Shown: one piece after another, positions 10,131 to 21,181 of the stretch
How the letters are laid out: each line of letters starts with the position of its first letter
Numbering within the stretch: the first letter of the stretch is position 1
Origin: Prochlorococcus sp. AG-402-G06
Lineage (GTDB): Bacteria > Cyanobacteriota > Cyanobacteriia > PCC-6307 > Cyanobiaceae
Direction: 5' to 3'
DNA length: 64,000 bases
NCBI GenBank assembly: GCA_003277985.1
Contig: QCHR01000002.1
Span: 1-64,000 of the forward strand
Program-made: the position numbers and the translations under genes
Notes under the pieces: model-generated
What the model saw: the letters and a program-made list of their open reading frames with translations, nothing else
What the model was told of the DNA's origin: nothing
The model's database searches: none

Positions 10131-10995
10131 ATTACTAATTTCCATTACACCAATTGATTGGCTTTTGGATCCATTAACGCATGACTTCATGAGAAGAGCT
10201 TTAATGGTTAGCGCTTTAGTGGGGGGTGTTTGTGGACTTTTATCTTGTTATATGACTTTAAAAGGTTGGGCATTAATGGGTGACGCAGTTTCTCATGCGG
10301 TTATGCCTGGGGTGGTTGTTGCATATGCATTAGGGCTACCGTTTTCCTTAGGTGCTTTTGTTTTTGGAGTTGGTTCAGTTGCTTTGATTGGATTTGTTAA
10401 ACAGAAATCTAGAATTAAAGAAGATACAGTTATTGGACTTGTGTTTACGGGCTTTTTTGCATTAGGACTTGTATTAGTTTCAAAAATTAAAAGTAATATT
10501 GATCTAATGCAAATACTTTTTGGCAGTCCTCTAGGGATTTCTCGTTCAGATGTTAACCAGACTTTAATAATTTCGTTTATTGTTATATCTATTTTGCTTA
10601 TATTTAGGAAAGATTTAATGCTTTATTGTTTTGATGCAAAGCATGCTAGATCTATAGGGATAAATACAGGTATACTTCATTATTTATTATTAACTTTATT
10701 ATCTCTATCCGCAGTAGTTGGTTTGCAAACTGTTGGTATTATTTTAGTAGTCGCAATGCTTATTACGCCTGGTGCTACAGCATACTTGTTAACTGATCGT
10801 TTTGATAAAATGACCTTATTAGCAGTTATTAGCAGCTCATTCTCCAGTGTTTTAGGTGTCTATATAAGTTATTGGTCGGATATTGAAACAGGTGGATCTA
10901 TCGTTTTAGTTCAAACATTAATATTTCTAATTGCATTTTTATTTGCCCCAAGATATGGAATATTTAAAAACCAAACTTTTATAAATAATAATTAA
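10123..10995 (+). CDS. mntB: Manganese-type ABC transporter, permease
   Basis: Membrane channel of the metal importer. The 290 residues form about eight to nine hydrophobic helices with the ABC-3 family pattern, including YMTLKGWALMGDAVSHAVMPG in the N-terminal third and LITPGATAYLLTDRF in the C-terminal third. The start overlaps the ATPase gene by 8 bases. The three genes run binding protein, ATPase, permease, as in the cyanobacterial mntCAB order. Named from context and family. Confidence 0.9.
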   Translation: MSELLISITPIDWLLDPLTHDFMRRALMVSALVGGVCGLLSCYMTLKGWALMGDAVSHAVMPGVVVAYALGLPFSLGAFVFGVGSVALIGFVKQKSRIKEDTVIGLVFTGFFALGLVLVSKIKSNIDLMQILFGSPLGISRSDVNQTLIISFIVISILLIFRKDLMLYCFDAKHARSIGINTGILHYLLLTLLSLSAVVGLQTVGIILVVAMLITPGATAYLLTDRFDKMTLLAVISSSFSSVLGVYISYWSDIETGGSIVLVQTLIFLIAFLFAPRYGIFKNQTFINNN

Positions 10996-11007
10996 ATTAA
11001 GCAAAAG

Positions 11008-12186
11008 ATGAATAACCTTTCTTCTGAACAAAAATGGAGTTGGTGGCCACTTTTACCGCTCTATCCTTATGGTAAAAAAAGAACAATATTCAGAGAATTA
11101 GTTCCTAATCAGATTTGGAGTTTTGAACAACTGCAAGGAATTTATTATGTTGCTGTCCCAGTAAGACTATTGGTTGTAAGAGTAAGAGATGGATTGATGA
11201 TAATTAACCCTCTCCCACCCACGAAAGAATTGCTGAGGGACATAGATGTACTTGTGAAAAAAATCGGTCCCGTAAAAACAATTGTATTACCTACGGCCTC
11301 TGGTTTGGAGCATAAAATTGCGCTTCCTGCTTTAGCTAGAGCTTTTCCTGATTCAAAAATATGGGTGTGCCCAGGGCAATGGAGTTTCCCATTTCAAATG
11401 CCTTTTGATTGGTTGGGAATTCCCTCTAAAAGAACAAATATTTTGTTGGCTGATGGATTACCTCATGTTGACTATTGTGACTGGATTTCATTGGGACCAA
11501 TTGATATTGGTCTAGGACGCTTTCAAGAAATATCTTGTTTTCATAAACCATCAAAATCTTTATTGGTTACTGATGCAATTGTGGGGATTGAAGAGACTCC
11601 TCCAGAGATCTTTGATCTGGACCCTACCCCTTTATTGTTCCATTCAAGAGAGAAGGGGGCTGATGAGCTTATTGATACGCCAGTTGCGAGAAGAAAAGGA
11701 TGGCTTCGTTTGGTTCTTTTTGCTTCCTACTTAAGACCTGAAAAGTTGGACATACCAAAAATAAAAGAAATTTTTAAAAACTCTTTTAAACCAAATTTAA
11801 GAAATAAAAGAGCACATTTTGGTATTTATCCTTTTTCTTGGCAGAAAGGTTGGGAGTTATCTGCTAAAAAACTTGTTGGAAAAAATACTCCTTTAATACA
11901 AATTGCTCCTGTAATAGAAAGGCTCGTTTTACCAAGAGGGAATAAAGCTCTAATAACTTGGTTGAATAAAGTTGAATCCTTACAAGGTCTTTCATGGCTT
12001 ATCTCTGCTCATTACAGCGGGAAAGTTAAATTTTCAAAATATGAAATAAAAGCTTTAAAAAATAAAGTTAATAAAACAGACTGGGCTAATAGCGAAGGTG
12101 ATTTTGGATTCTTAGGTTGGTTAGATAATAAATTATTGAAAATCGGTGTAGTCCCTCGAGACCCTCTGGAAAAGTTTAGTGATTAG
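11008..12186 (+). CDS. DUF4336 domain protein, metallo-hydrolase-like
   Basis: 392 residues. The middle part (LLVVRVRDGLMIINPLPPT..., then IVLPTASGLEHK) resembles the DUF4336 family, distantly related in layout to metallo-beta-lactamases, and a GLEHK motif is visible. The classical HxHxDH metal motif is not present, so catalysis is not shown. It starts 12 bp after the permease gene and may be read from the same transcript. Its 3' end overlaps the convergent DUF760 gene by four bases (12183-12186). Function unknown. Confidence 0.75.
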   Translation: MNNLSSEQKWSWWPLLPLYPYGKKRTIFRELVPNQIWSFEQLQGIYYVAVPVRLLVVRVRDGLMIINPLPPTKELLRDIDVLVKKIGPVKTIVLPTASGLEHKIALPALARAFPDSKIWVCPGQWSFPFQMPFDWLGIPSKRTNILLADGLPHVDYCDWISLGPIDIGLGRFQEISCFHKPSKSLLVTDAIVGIEETPPEIFDLDPTPLLFHSREKGADELIDTPVARRKGWLRLVLFASYLRPEKLDIPKIKEIFKNSFKPNLRNKRAHFGIYPFSWQKGWELSAKKLVGKNTPLIQIAPVIERLVLPRGNKALITWLNKVESLQGLSWLISAHYSGKVKFSKYEIKALKNKVNKTDWANSEGDFGFLGWLDNKLLKIGVVPRDPLEKFSD

Positions 12187-12551
12187 ATTTTATCTGGGTC
12201 AACTGACATTTCCTCATCAGATAAAAGTGTTTCCTCTAATTGTTTCCTTTGTTCCATTTGTCTTAGGAAATAGCCTGTCATCATCGCAGAGGCTAATAAA
12301 CTAGCCAAATTGTCCTTGCTAGAAGTTACCTTCACCTCAAATTGCTCTCCTGGAAGCATTCCAAGTAAACCTTGAACATTGTGGCGGATTATCTCTTGAA
12401 TTTCTGGACTAGCAGATTTTGCAACTCTTTGTAAAACGTCTGCAGGCTGATCTTGTAAGTACTGAATTAAAGCATTTGCTTCATGAGCCTCATTATTGTC
12501 GGTAGCTAAAAATTCAGGATTAAACATCCAGTTTTTTCCATCTATTAACAC
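12183..12551 (-). CDS. DUF760 domain protein
   Basis: 122 residues from a GTG at 12551; an in-frame ATG at 12527 (MFNPEFLATD) is an equally plausible start. The body, with ANALIQYLQ, HNVQGLLGMLP and the hydrophobic LLASAMMTGYFLRQMEQR, matches the cyanobacterial/plastid DUF760 family, and the tail is acidic. No enzyme motif is visible. Its 3' end overlaps the convergent DUF4336 gene by four bases. Confidence 0.8.
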   Translation of the reverse strand: MLIDGKNWMFNPEFLATDNNEAHEANALIQYLQDQPADVLQRVAKSASPEIQEIIRHNVQGLLGMLPGEQFEVKVTSSKDNLASLLASAMMTGYFLRQMEQRKQLEETLLSDEEMSVDPDKI

Positions 12552-12589
12552 ATTATCGCAAAATGTACTCCAATAAAATTTAATTTAGG

Positions 12590-13156
12590 TTATGGGAACC
12601 GAATAGGTCCTATATTTTTTAATGGCCAGTACCTTGCAAGTGCTGTACCTATGAGATTTCTTTCTGGGAGAGCACCCCAGATGTGAGAGTCTAAACTGTT
12701 ATTTCGGTTGTCTCCTAAAACCCAAAGTGAATATTCAGGTACATTTATCGCTTCCATTTCATATTTCATAGGTTCTTTAATCCACGGTTCATTTATTTCT
12801 TTTTCATTTCTATACAGTTTCCCATTAGTGACTTCTATTTTGTCTCCAGGTAATCCAACAACTCTTTTTATTAGCGCTGAACCATCACCGTATCCAGCTT
12901 CTGTAAGGATTTTTGGAGGTTTAAAAATAACAATCGAATTTAAACTTAAATGTTTATTTAGTTTATGAGTAAATTTTGGGGTTATTTTTTCTATCAATAT
13001 TCGGTCTTGAATTTGCAAAGTAGGAATCATTGATCCAGATGGAATCCATCTAGGTTCAACTGCTTGCCATCTTAATAAAAGCGCAATTAGTATCCAAACC
13101 AACAATCCTTTCCAACTATTTTGGTTTTGATTCTTTTTTGATTCAGTTGATGTCAT
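12590..13156 (-). CDS. lepB: Signal peptidase I
   Basis: Cleaves signal peptides of exported proteins at the outer face of the inner membrane. The 188-residue protein has one N-terminal membrane segment (about 17-31), the catalytic Ser in PSGSMIPTL (about 40), the catalytic Lys in ALIKRVVGLPGD (about 96) and the box GDNRNNSLDSH near 150. These are all S26 family boxes. The length suits a single-membrane-span cyanobacterial LepB. It reads away from menD across a 63-bp shared promoter region. Confidence 0.95.
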   Translation of the reverse strand: MTSTESKKNQNQNSWKGLLVWILIALLLRWQAVEPRWIPSGSMIPTLQIQDRILIEKITPKFTHKLNKHLSLNSIVIFKPPKILTEAGYGDGSALIKRVVGLPGDKIEVTNGKLYRNEKEINEPWIKEPMKYEMEAINVPEYSLWVLGDNRNNSLDSHIWGALPERNLIGTALARYWPLKNIGPIRFP

Positions 13157-13219
13157 GAATTTTCTTTGTTTTAGTTTCTTTTTGGAAAGTTTTTTACAAA
13201 AATCGAAGTAGTTGTTCTT

Positions 13220-15013
13220 TTGGCAATTTCACTGGCACGTTACAATTTTTTTATCAGCTTAGAGCTACTCAAAACTCTAGTAGCAAAAGGAGTGAAATAT
13301 TTTGTCCTTTGCCCTGGAAGTAGATCAGGCCCTCTTGCATTAGCAGCAGCAAGTCTTTCAAGAAGAAAAGAATTAATTCTAATAACATCAATTGATGAAA
13401 GGTCGGCTGCATTCCTTGCTCTGGGAATAAGTGCAGCTAGCGGACAAATAAGTTGTGTCATTACAACTTCTGGAACTGCTGTTGCAAATCTTTTGCCGGC
13501 GGCTGTTGAAGCAGATAGGTCATGCCATCCCCTTTTGTTTTTAACTGCAGATAGACCTTTACGATTAAAAGAATGTGGAGCGAATCAAGCAGTTAATCAA
13601 GAGGATTTTCTGAAGTCAGTTTGTAGACATTTTGATGAATCTCCAAAGGAAGGAATTCATTTAATTTCTAAAGAGAGACTGACATCTTTAGTTGCAAAAT
13701 CTTTGGAAATGGCTTCTAACATGCCTGGCCCAGTTCATATTAACCTTGCTTATGAAGAGCCTTTGCATCCTTGCGAAAATGACCAGAAAAAAGTTCTTGA
13801 TGGATGGGTCCTTGAAGGATTTTTAAAGGATAAAGTCACTTCAAATAAATTTGAGGCTGTAAATAACTCTCCATCTTTAAAGCTACCCAGATTAGATCCA
13901 TTCTCTTTGGGAATAGTTATTGTTGGTCCATGGAGAGGAAAAGCAAAGCAACTTGTCTCTTTTAGGGGCGCGTTAAAGAAATGGCAAAAATTAACTGGAT
14001 GGCCAATTCTTGCTGATCCACTCTCTGGGGTGGAAAATGATCAAGAGGGTTTAATAAATCACTGGGATCTTTTTTTCTCAGTAGGTTTATTTGAAAAAAT
14101 TAAAGAGATTCAAGTTTTACGTTTGGGTCCAATACCACCAAGTAAAGAATTACAAGCTTGGCTTAATAAAAGTGGAAAAGTTCAAGTACTTATTACTGAG
14201 GAAGATTGTCGAAATCTTGATCCGATAGGTCGATCAACTCAATTTAGTGAAGGGTTTTCTTGTTGGGTAAATGAATTGCTCGAGGGTATCCCCGCAAAGC
14301 CAGCAATAGATAAAAAAATTGTTAGTCTAAAGTTGACTAAAGAGCTTATAAAATATGATTTATTTATCCATGATTGGCTTGATAAAAGGTTATTCAGAAA
14401 TGGATTAATTACTGAGCCTGCTTTAGCTAGATTGCTTCCTCGCTTGTTGCCAACCTCTATCCCTGTGATGCTTGCGTCTAGTAGTCCAATAAGAGATTGG
14501 TTGACTTATTCTGGGGAGGGAGCTTTCTTGAGAAGGTGTTTTGGCTTTAGGGGGGCGTCAGGAATTGATGGGACACTCTCAATGGGAATGGGATTATCAA
14601 TAATTATGGGTAGAATGGTTTTGATAACTGGTGATTTAGCACTTCTTCATGATACAAATGGTTGGCTATTTTCAAAGAATAAAAATATTAGTCTAATCGT
14701 AATCGTCATTGATAATGGAGGAGGGGGTATATTTAATCAATTAAATATTGATAAAATTGAAGAAGGAGATTTTGAAGAAATTTTTCTTATGCCTCAGCAA
14801 GTTTGTCATCTTACACTTGCTAAAGCCTATGGATTGAAATATAAGCAAGTTTCTTGCTTGGATGATTTAGAACGAGTAATTGAATGGAGTTTTTCTTTGT
14901 CAACAAATGTATTAATAAGAGTTTGTACTAACTCTCTTGAAGATCATACATTGAGAATAAGTTTACGTGATGATCTTAAAAAAACATTATCTGAAAATTT
15001 ATCAAGTTTTTAA
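13220..15013 (+). CDS. menD: SEPHCHC synthase (menaquinone/phylloquinone biosynthesis)
   Basis: ThDP-dependent condensation of 2-oxoglutarate with isochorismate, a step towards phylloquinone, the quinone of photosystem I. The 597 residues begin at a TTG codon; the N-terminal part LCPGSRSGPLALAAA and DERSAAFLALG are MenD hallmarks, and the ThDP-binding region GDLALLHDTNG ... DNGGGGIFN is near the C-terminus. It is 18 bp upstream of menB, which acts three steps later in the pathway, so the two are probably cotranscribed. Confidence 0.95.
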   Translation: MAISLARYNFFISLELLKTLVAKGVKYFVLCPGSRSGPLALAAASLSRRKELILITSIDERSAAFLALGISAASGQISCVITTSGTAVANLLPAAVEADRSCHPLLFLTADRPLRLKECGANQAVNQEDFLKSVCRHFDESPKEGIHLISKERLTSLVAKSLEMASNMPGPVHINLAYEEPLHPCENDQKKVLDGWVLEGFLKDKVTSNKFEAVNNSPSLKLPRLDPFSLGIVIVGPWRGKAKQLVSFRGALKKWQKLTGWPILADPLSGVENDQEGLINHWDLFFSVGLFEKIKEIQVLRLGPIPPSKELQAWLNKSGKVQVLITEEDCRNLDPIGRSTQFSEGFSCWVNELLEGIPAKPAIDKKIVSLKLTKELIKYDLFIHDWLDKRLFRNGLITEPALARLLPRLLPTSIPVMLASSSPIRDWLTYSGEGAFLRRCFGFRGASGIDGTLSMGMGLSIIMGRMVLITGDLALLHDTNGWLFSKNKNISLIVIVIDNGGGGIFNQLNIDKIEEGDFEEIFLMPQQVCHLTLAKAYGLKYKQVSCLDDLERVIEWSFSLSTNVLIRVCTNSLEDHTLRISLRDDLKKTLSENLSSF

Positions 15014-15031
15014 CTAAATTTAATTAAAAAA

Positions 15032-15925
15032 ATGACTTTAAAACCTGTTTCTCCTAACAATATCTCTAGAAGAGTTCTTCCTGGGGAAATTATTACCTCA
15101 TGGGTCACTGTTGGTGAATACAAAGATATCTTGCTTGACATTAGTCCTGAAGGAATTGCTCGCGTTGCGATAAATCGTCCTGAGAAAAGAAATGCTTTTC
15201 GACCTCAAACGATTTCAGAACTTTGTGATGCATTTATCAGAATCAGAGAAGATCCGAAGATAGGAGTAGTTTTATTTACAGGTGTAGGACCTTCCAAGGA
15301 TGGAAAGTTTGCTTTTTGTTCTGGCGGAGATCAGGCCATACGTGGAAGTGGAGGATACTTTGGTGATGATGGAATCGCACGTTTAAATGTTCTTGATTTG
15401 CAACGTATAATTAGGAGCCTTCCTAAAGTAGTTATTGCGCTTGTTCCTGGTTTCGCAATTGGGGGAGGACATGTTTTACATTTGATTTGCGATTTGAGTT
15501 TGGCTGCAGATAATGCAATATTCGGTCAAACGGGACCTAAAGTGGGAAGCTTTGATGCAGGTTTTGGTTCAAGTTATTTAGCAAGGGTTGTAGGTCAAAA
15601 AAAAGCAAGAGAAATTTGGTTCCTATGCAGAAAATACGGAGCGCAGGAAGCATTGGATATGGGATTGATAAATGCCATTTCACCAATTAATTTGCTTGAG
15701 TCAGAAGGGGTTAAATGGGCTAGAGAAATACTTCAAAACAGTCCAACCGCTATAAAGTGTTTGAAATTTTCTTTCAATGCTGATACTGATGGATTAGCGG
15801 GCATCCAAGAGCTTGCTGGCCAGGCAACACATCTTTTTTATACGACTGATGAGTCAAAGGAGGGAAGAAATGCTTTCATGGAGAAAAGGGATCCTGATTT
15901 CTCCGAATCAAAATGGCTTCCATGA
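15032..15925 (+). CDS. menB: 1,4-dihydroxy-2-naphthoyl-CoA synthase
   Basis: Crotonase-fold enzyme that closes the naphthoate ring in phylloquinone synthesis. The 297-residue protein has the MenB region [13 protein letters not shown], the oxyanion-hole segments FCSGGDQ and [13 protein letters not shown], and YFGDDG, all typical. It follows menD by 18 bp. The N-terminal 20-25 residues are variable and the ATG start at 15032 is the only reasonable one close to menD. Confidence 0.96.
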   Translation: MTLKPVSPNNISRRVLPGEIITSWVTVGEYKDILLDISPEGIARVAINRPEKRNAFRPQTISELCDAFIRIREDPKIGVVLFTGVGPSKDGKFAFCSGGDQAIRGSGGYFGDDGIARLNVLDLQRIIRSLPKVVIALVPGFAIGGGHVLHLICDLSLAADNAIFGQTGPKVGSFDAGFGSSYLARVVGQKKAREIWFLCRKYGAQEALDMGLINAISPINLLESEGVKWAREILQNSPTAIKCLKFSFNADTDGLAGIQELAGQATHLFYTTDESKEGRNAFMEKRDPDFSESKWLP

Positions 15926-15973
15926 TTTTATTTGGTTTATCCAAAAGATAAATCTTTCTTCTTCATGAATTAA

Positions 15974-17437
15974 ATGCGAATACTTTTTGCTGCTGCTGAA
16001 TGCGCTCCAATGATAAAGGTTGGAGGGATGGGTGATGTTGTTGGTTCATTACCTCCTGCGCTTAAAAAACTTGGACATGACGTTCGATTGATAATTCCAG
16101 GGTATGGAAAACTATGGACTTTGATGGATATTGCTTCTGAACCTATCTTTCGTGCCAACACAATGGGTGTTGACTTCGCTGTTTTCGAAACAAGGCATCC
16201 TTCTAATGGCTTGCCAATTTATTTAGTTGGACATCCATGTTTTGATTCTGAGCGTATTTACGGAGGTGAAGATGAAGATTGGAGATTTACTTTTTTTGCT
16301 AGTGCAGTCTCTGAATTTGCATGGAATTCATGGAAACCACAAGTGCTTCATTGTCATGATTGGCATACTGGAATGATCCCAGTTTGGATGCATCAAGACC
16401 CCGAAATCAGCACGGTATTTACTATTCATAATCTCAAGTATCAAGGCCCATGGAGATGGAAGCTTGATCAAATAACTTGGTGCCCATGGTATATGCATGG
16501 TGATCACACCATGGCGTCAGCAATGTTGTATGCCGATAGAGTGAATGCAGTATCTCCAACTTACTCACGGGAAATACGAACATCTGAATATGGAGAAAAA
16601 TTAGAGGGGCTGTTGAATTATATTTCTGGGAAATTACGTGGAATATTAAATGGAGTTGATCTAGAAGAGTGGAATCCAGCAACGGATAATTCATTGCCAG
16701 CTAAATTTAGTGTAGATAACATTTCTGGTAGAGAAATAAACAAAAGAGTCCTTCAAGAAAGAATGGGACTTGAAGTGAATCCAGATAAATATCTAATGGG
16801 AATGGTTGGTAGGCTTGTTGACCAAAAAGGCATTGATCTTTTATTACAAGTAGCTAATAGGCTTCTTTCTTATACTGACTCTCAGGTTGTTGTTCTTGGT
16901 ACAGGAGATCGCTATTTAGAATCATCTTTATGGCAACTTGCAATTGAGTATCCTGGTCGTTTTTCTGTTTTTCTTACTTACGATGATGCATTGTCTAGGC
17001 TCATTTATGGAGGTGCTGATGCATTCTTAATGCCTAGTCGTTTTGAGCCATGTGGAATTAGTCAATTATTAGCTATGCGTTATGGTTCTATTCCGATTGT
17101 CAGGAAAGTAGGCGGTTTGGTTGATACAGTAGAGCCTTATAACCCAATGAATGAAACAGGTTCCGGATTTTGCTTTGATAGGTATGAACCAATTGACTTT
17201 TATACAGCATTAGTTCGTTCTTGGGAAGCATATAGACATCAAAAAAGTTGGAAGGAGCTACAAGTAAGAGCAATGTCAAATAAATATAGTTGGGATAGAT
17301 CCGCGAAGGAATATGAATTAATGTACAAGGATGTTTGTGGAATTAAGGAGCCTTCTCCTGATGCCGCAGAGGTTGAAAAGTTTTCTTATGGCCAAGACGC
17401 AGATCCTTCCAGGAAAGGGACAAAAATTAAGTTATAG
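15974..17437 (+). CDS. glgA: Glycogen synthase
   Basis: GT5 glycosyltransferase that adds glucose from ADP-glucose to glycogen. The 487 residues begin with the family's N-terminal [21 protein letters not shown] (ADP-glucose-binding KxGG) and end with the acceptor/donor site region [17 protein letters not shown] and KVGGLVDTV. The length is normal. It follows menB by 48 bp on the same strand. Confidence 0.97.
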   Translation: MRILFAAAECAPMIKVGGMGDVVGSLPPALKKLGHDVRLIIPGYGKLWTLMDIASEPIFRANTMGVDFAVFETRHPSNGLPIYLVGHPCFDSERIYGGEDEDWRFTFFASAVSEFAWNSWKPQVLHCHDWHTGMIPVWMHQDPEISTVFTIHNLKYQGPWRWKLDQITWCPWYMHGDHTMASAMLYADRVNAVSPTYSREIRTSEYGEKLEGLLNYISGKLRGILNGVDLEEWNPATDNSLPAKFSVDNISGREINKRVLQERMGLEVNPDKYLMGMVGRLVDQKGIDLLLQVANRLLSYTDSQVVVLGTGDRYLESSLWQLAIEYPGRFSVFLTYDDALSRLIYGGADAFLMPSRFEPCGISQLLAMRYGSIPIVRKVGGLVDTVEPYNPMNETGSGFCFDRYEPIDFYTALVRSWEAYRHQKSWKELQVRAMSNKYSWDRSAKEYELMYKDVCGIKEPSPDAAEVEKFSYGQDADPSRKGTKIKL

Positions 17438-17482
17438 GATTTTTAAGTATTTTGATTAATTTGCTTCTGTTCAAATATTTAT

Positions 17483-18880
17483 ATGGCTATTACTTTTAAG
17501 GAATTAATTAAACTTTGGGGAAAGCCTGGTAATCAAAAGAAAATAGACCTTGATTTACCTATTGGTCGTATATCTACTGATTCGAGGACAATTGAAAAGG
17601 GTGATTTCTTTGTCCCTTTAGTAGGCAATATATTTGATGGTCATGATTACTTAGATATGGCTTTTCATATTGGTATACAGGCAGCAATAGTTTCTGAAAA
17701 CTTTAATGGTTTTGTACCAAATGATCTGCTTCACTGGGTGGTTCCTGATACTCTTTACGCCTATCAACAGATAGCATTACTCCACCGTAGAAATTTAAGC
17801 CTTCCTGTAGTAGCTGTTACTGGATCTGTTGGTAAAACAACTACAAGAGAAATGATTCGGGCAATACTGTCTCCTCTTGGTGAAATTGTTTCAAGCAGAG
17901 GGAATGAAAATAATGATGTCGGTGTTCCAAAAACTTTGCTAAGAGGGTCGGAAACAGATGCTGCATTTGTTCTTGAAATGGGGATGCGTGGCTTCGGTCA
18001 AATTGAACGTCTCTCTCTAGTCGCTGAACCTGATATCGCTGTAATTACTAATGTAGGACAAGCTCATATTGGTATTCTTGGTAGTAGGAAAAATATTGCA
18101 AAAGCTAAGTCGGAAATCACCTCAAACTTAAGATCTGATGGAGTTGTGATTATTCCATTTGGTGACAAACTCTTAGAAAATGCTTTATTAGAAAAATGGT
18201 CAGGACGTATTGTTCGAGTAGCGATAGATGGCTTTTCACTGAATTGGTTAGGTTGTAATGATGAGCATTTTGCTTCTCAAGATATTGAACCAGATTATAT
18301 TTCTCAAATTGATATGCAAAATAAGTTCATATTTTTTGAGGGAAGTAAATTTAGATTGCCCCTTGAAGGAAGACATAATGCTATGAATTTTCTTATGGCA
18401 TTGACTGTCGCAAAAGAATTAGGACTATCAATTAAGAATCTTGATCAATTAAAAATAAGTATGCCAATGGGAAGAAATAGATTGGTTGATTGTGGACAAT
18501 ATTTGGTTTTAGATGAGACTTACAATGCATCTCCCGAATCTGTTATTGCATCTTTAGAGTTATTGGTAAGCAAGCCTGGCAGACATTTTGCAGTTTTAGG
18601 TACGATGCTTGAGTTGGGGACTGAGAGTATTTCACTTCATCAGAAAGTTCTTCAAAGAGCCATTGAATTAGGTCTTGCTGGAATTGTTTTTGTCTCTTGT
18701 GGGGAGGAATCTCATATCATAAAAAAGATAATCAAGGAATTACCAAATCATGATGTAGTAGGAACTCCAAGAGAAGCTGCTATATCATTATTATCATGGC
18801 TTTCACCCGGGGATAGTATTTTAATTAAAGGTAGTCGTAAGTTGGAATTGGAAAAAATATTACCTTATTTACAGAAATAA
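17483..18880 (+). CDS. murF: UDP-N-acetylmuramoyl-tripeptide--D-alanyl-D-alanine ligase
   Basis: Last cytosolic amino-acid-adding step of peptidoglycan precursor synthesis. The 465 residues contain the Mur ligase P-loop VTGSVGKTTTREM (about 112-124), the central ENNDVGVPKTLL and EMGMRGFGQIERL blocks and DETYNASPES in the C-terminal domain, the MurF pattern. It converges with glmU, leaving only 14 bp between the stop codons. Confidence 0.95.
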   Translation: MAITFKELIKLWGKPGNQKKIDLDLPIGRISTDSRTIEKGDFFVPLVGNIFDGHDYLDMAFHIGIQAAIVSENFNGFVPNDLLHWVVPDTLYAYQQIALLHRRNLSLPVVAVTGSVGKTTTREMIRAILSPLGEIVSSRGNENNDVGVPKTLLRGSETDAAFVLEMGMRGFGQIERLSLVAEPDIAVITNVGQAHIGILGSRKNIAKAKSEITSNLRSDGVVIIPFGDKLLENALLEKWSGRIVRVAIDGFSLNWLGCNDEHFASQDIEPDYISQIDMQNKFIFFEGSKFRLPLEGRHNAMNFLMALTVAKELGLSIKNLDQLKISMPMGRNRLVDCGQYLVLDETYNASPESVIASLELLVSKPGRHFAVLGTMLELGTESISLHQKVLQRAIELGLAGIVFVSCGEESHIIKKIIKELPNHDVVGTPREAAISLLSWLSPGDSILIKGSRKLELEKILPYLQK

Positions 18881-18894
18881 CAGCGCTGTTTTCG

Positions 18895-20235
18895 TTAATC
18901 AGTCTTGGTTCTAATAATTGCTTTTGATCTTTCAACTACTAAACTTTTATCAGGTATATCTTTACTTATTGTCGAGCCTGCACCAATGGTTACATGTGCT
19001 CCAATCTTGATGGGTGCAACCAGTACTGAGTTTGCACCGGTTTTTGAATAATCATCAATAATTGTTTTATGTTTATTTTTGCCATCAAAATTAGCTGTAA
19101 TAGTCCCTGCTCCAATATTAATATTTTTTCCTAGAGATGAATCACCGATATAGCTTAAATGATTAATTTTTGTTCCTTCACCAATAAAACTTTTTTTTAT
19201 TTCTACAAAGTTCCCTATTTTAGAATTTTTACTTATGTTTGATTCTGGCCTTATGTGAGCGAATGGGCCAATAGATGTATTGTTCCCAATCGTTGCTTCA
19301 TTGATGACTGAATTAATGGCTAATACATTTTCCGCAAGTGTTGAATTTGTTATGACACTACCTGGCCCTAAATGACATCCATTGCCAATACTGCATTTGC
19401 CTCGAAGATGAGTTTGTGGCTCAATTATTACGTCTGTACCAAAGTTCGAATCTTCACTTAGCGAACAACTATTAGGATCAACGAATGAAACTCCCTTGCT
19501 CATCCATAAAGATTTAAGCTTTTCTTGGATGTAATATTCGCATTCAGATAGTTGAAATCTATCATTAATGCCCTTAATCTCAAATTGATTGTCTACCTTA
19601 AAATGTAAGGCTTTTTTGAGTAAACTTATAGTATCTGTTAGATAAATTTCATTTTGACTATTCTTATTAGATAATAAATTTAAAACATCTGACAATTGTT
19701 GCCAATTAAAACAATATATACCCGCATTTATTAATTTATTTTTTCGCTGTTCATTAGTGCAATCTCTCTCTTCGATAATTTTTTTTACAAGTCCCGACTC
19801 GTCTGTGAATACTCGCCCATATCCTGTTGGAGATTCTAAGCTTGCAGATAAAAAAGTTACACTTGCGTTGGATTCTTTGTGAAATTCTAAAAGTGAACTT
19901 AATGTTTCCTCTTTTATCAGTGGCACATCGCCATTTAATACTAAAAGTTCTCCATTAAATCCTTTTAATCTTGGACTTAATTGCTGGATCGCATGTCCTG
20001 TTCCATTTTGAGGTTGCTGAAGAACAAAATCTAAGTCTTGATGATTTTTTAGATGGTCCTCTACCAAGTTAGCTTGATGTCCTACAACTACTAATCTACG
20101 GTTTGGCTTGAGTCCTTGAGTACAAGACAAAACCCTTTCAATAAGAGATTTACCTGCCAGAGGATGAAGAACCTTAGGCAGTTTACTTTTCATTCGCGTA
20201 CCTTTCCCAGCCGCTAAAATTGCGATGGCAAGCAT
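18895..20235 (-). CDS. glmU: Bifunctional UDP-GlcNAc pyrophosphorylase / GlcN-1-P acetyltransferase
   Basis: Makes UDP-GlcNAc for peptidoglycan and lipopolysaccharide. The 446 residues have the uridylyltransferase loop [19 protein letters not shown] at the N-terminus, LNGDVPLI for the metal Asp, and from about 245 on a left-handed beta-helix made of hexapeptide repeats (e.g. [24 protein letters not shown]), ending in the acetyltransferase active-site region. Length is usual. Confidence 0.96.
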   Translation of the reverse strand: MLAIAILAAGKGTRMKSKLPKVLHPLAGKSLIERVLSCTQGLKPNRRLVVVGHQANLVEDHLKNHQDLDFVLQQPQNGTGHAIQQLSPRLKGFNGELLVLNGDVPLIKEETLSSLLEFHKESNASVTFLSASLESPTGYGRVFTDESGLVKKIIEERDCTNEQRKNKLINAGIYCFNWQQLSDVLNLLSNKNSQNEIYLTDTISLLKKALHFKVDNQFEIKGINDRFQLSECEYYIQEKLKSLWMSKGVSFVDPNSCSLSEDSNFGTDVIIEPQTHLRGKCSIGNGCHLGPGSVITNSTLAENVLAINSVINEATIGNNTSIGPFAHIRPESNISKNSKIGNFVEIKKSFIGEGTKINHLSYIGDSSLGKNINIGAGTITANFDGKNKHKTIIDDYSKTGANSVLVAPIKIGAHVTIGAGSTISKDIPDKSLVVERSKAIIRTKTD

Positions 20236-20272
20236 TAGAGTACTTTTTTGACGAAATCTAATTGCTTTATAG

Positions 20273-21169
20273 CTATTGCGCAGTATTCCATCGTTTTCTC
20301 CACAATGAAGTGTTTATTAATTGACTTTTAGATTGTTCTATTTCTCTTGATGAAATAATTTCTTGAGAATTTCCTTCCCCTGTTGGATCTCTGTAAGGAA
20401 TTGATGAGCGCGTAGCAAGGTGTTCTACTTCTCTTGTGCTTAAGTCTTTAAGCTGACAATTTTTTGAAATGAAATTTTGTTCTATTTTCTTTTTCATAGC
20501 AACTGTTCCTGAGCTCCATTTGTTTTGTTCGTCGATTGATGGAATTATTGAATAGATTTTTAAACCAGCTCTTTTGAAACTCCCTCTAATTGAAGCGGCA
20601 GTTGAATATGTAATCAAGCGGCCTTCAATAGATAGTCTTTCGGTTAATGCGCAGATAAATTCCTCACTCCATAGCTCAGGACACTTTTGTGGTGAAAAAG
20701 GATCAAGAAGAATTAAATCAAACCTTAAAGACTCTTTTATTTCGTATATTTTTTGTCTTGCATCTCCCCAGTGAATAGTTCCTTCGTTAGAGTCTTTAGC
20801 CCATTTCCCTGATTGGTTTAAGCAATGAAAAAAATGCAATACTTTTGGAGACCAAGTTTCCAGAAATACTTTCTCATTAAGAGCAAGACTTAGAGGCCTT
20901 TTATCAATTTCTAGACCATGCCATTCGATTTTTATTTTGCTTTGAAGTAACTTTTCTAGAATACATCCTGTGTTATACCCCAATCCCAAACAAACATCTA
21001 AAACAACTATTTTTTTAGTATTAGAAAATTGTTCTAATTGAGCGGGTAAGAGATATTTAGCAATCGATTCTCTAAGTGCTCCTTCCTTATCATGAAATCC
21101 TTCTCTATAGCTAGAGCTATAAAGACTTAAGCTCCCATCATTTGTTGTATGTTTTTTTAAATCATCCAA
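20273..21169 (-). CDS. MnmC-type SAM-dependent methyltransferase
   Basis: 298 residues with the MnmC2-type fold: the SAM loop [13 protein letters not shown] (about 55-67), an acidic binder [13 protein letters not shown], and the catalytic region [17 protein letters not shown] with [13 protein letters not shown] following. Enzymes of this type methylate the aminomethyl group on the wobble uridine of tRNA (mnm5s2U pathway). The FAD-dependent MnmC1 half is absent, as in many cyanobacteria and plants, so it would depend on another source of the substrate. Substrate assignment is by family only. It sits between glmU and aroA on the same strand, 12 bp from aroA. Confidence 0.85.
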   Translation of the reverse strand: MDDLKKHTTNDGSLSLYSSSYREGFHDKEGALRESIAKYLLPAQLEQFSNTKKIVVLDVCLGLGYNTGCILEKLLQSKIKIEWHGLEIDKRPLSLALNEKVFLETWSPKVLHFFHCLNQSGKWAKDSNEGTIHWGDARQKIYEIKESLRFDLILLDPFSPQKCPELWSEEFICALTERLSIEGRLITYSTAASIRGSFKRAGLKIYSIIPSIDEQNKWSSGTVAMKKKIEQNFISKNCQLKDLSTREVEHLATRSSIPYRDPTGEGNSQEIISSREIEQSKSQLINTSLWRKRWNTAQ

Positions 21170-21181
21170 TTTTACTAAAAG

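Noticed and set aside
16434-16694. 86-codon frame antisense to glgA
   Set aside because: Shadow frame inside a well-supported gene; no motif.
18879-18890. AACAGCGCTGTT palindrome between murF and glmU
   Set aside because: Fully self-complementary without a loop, so the usable stem is only about 4 bp, and no clear U-run; too weak to call a bidirectional terminator.
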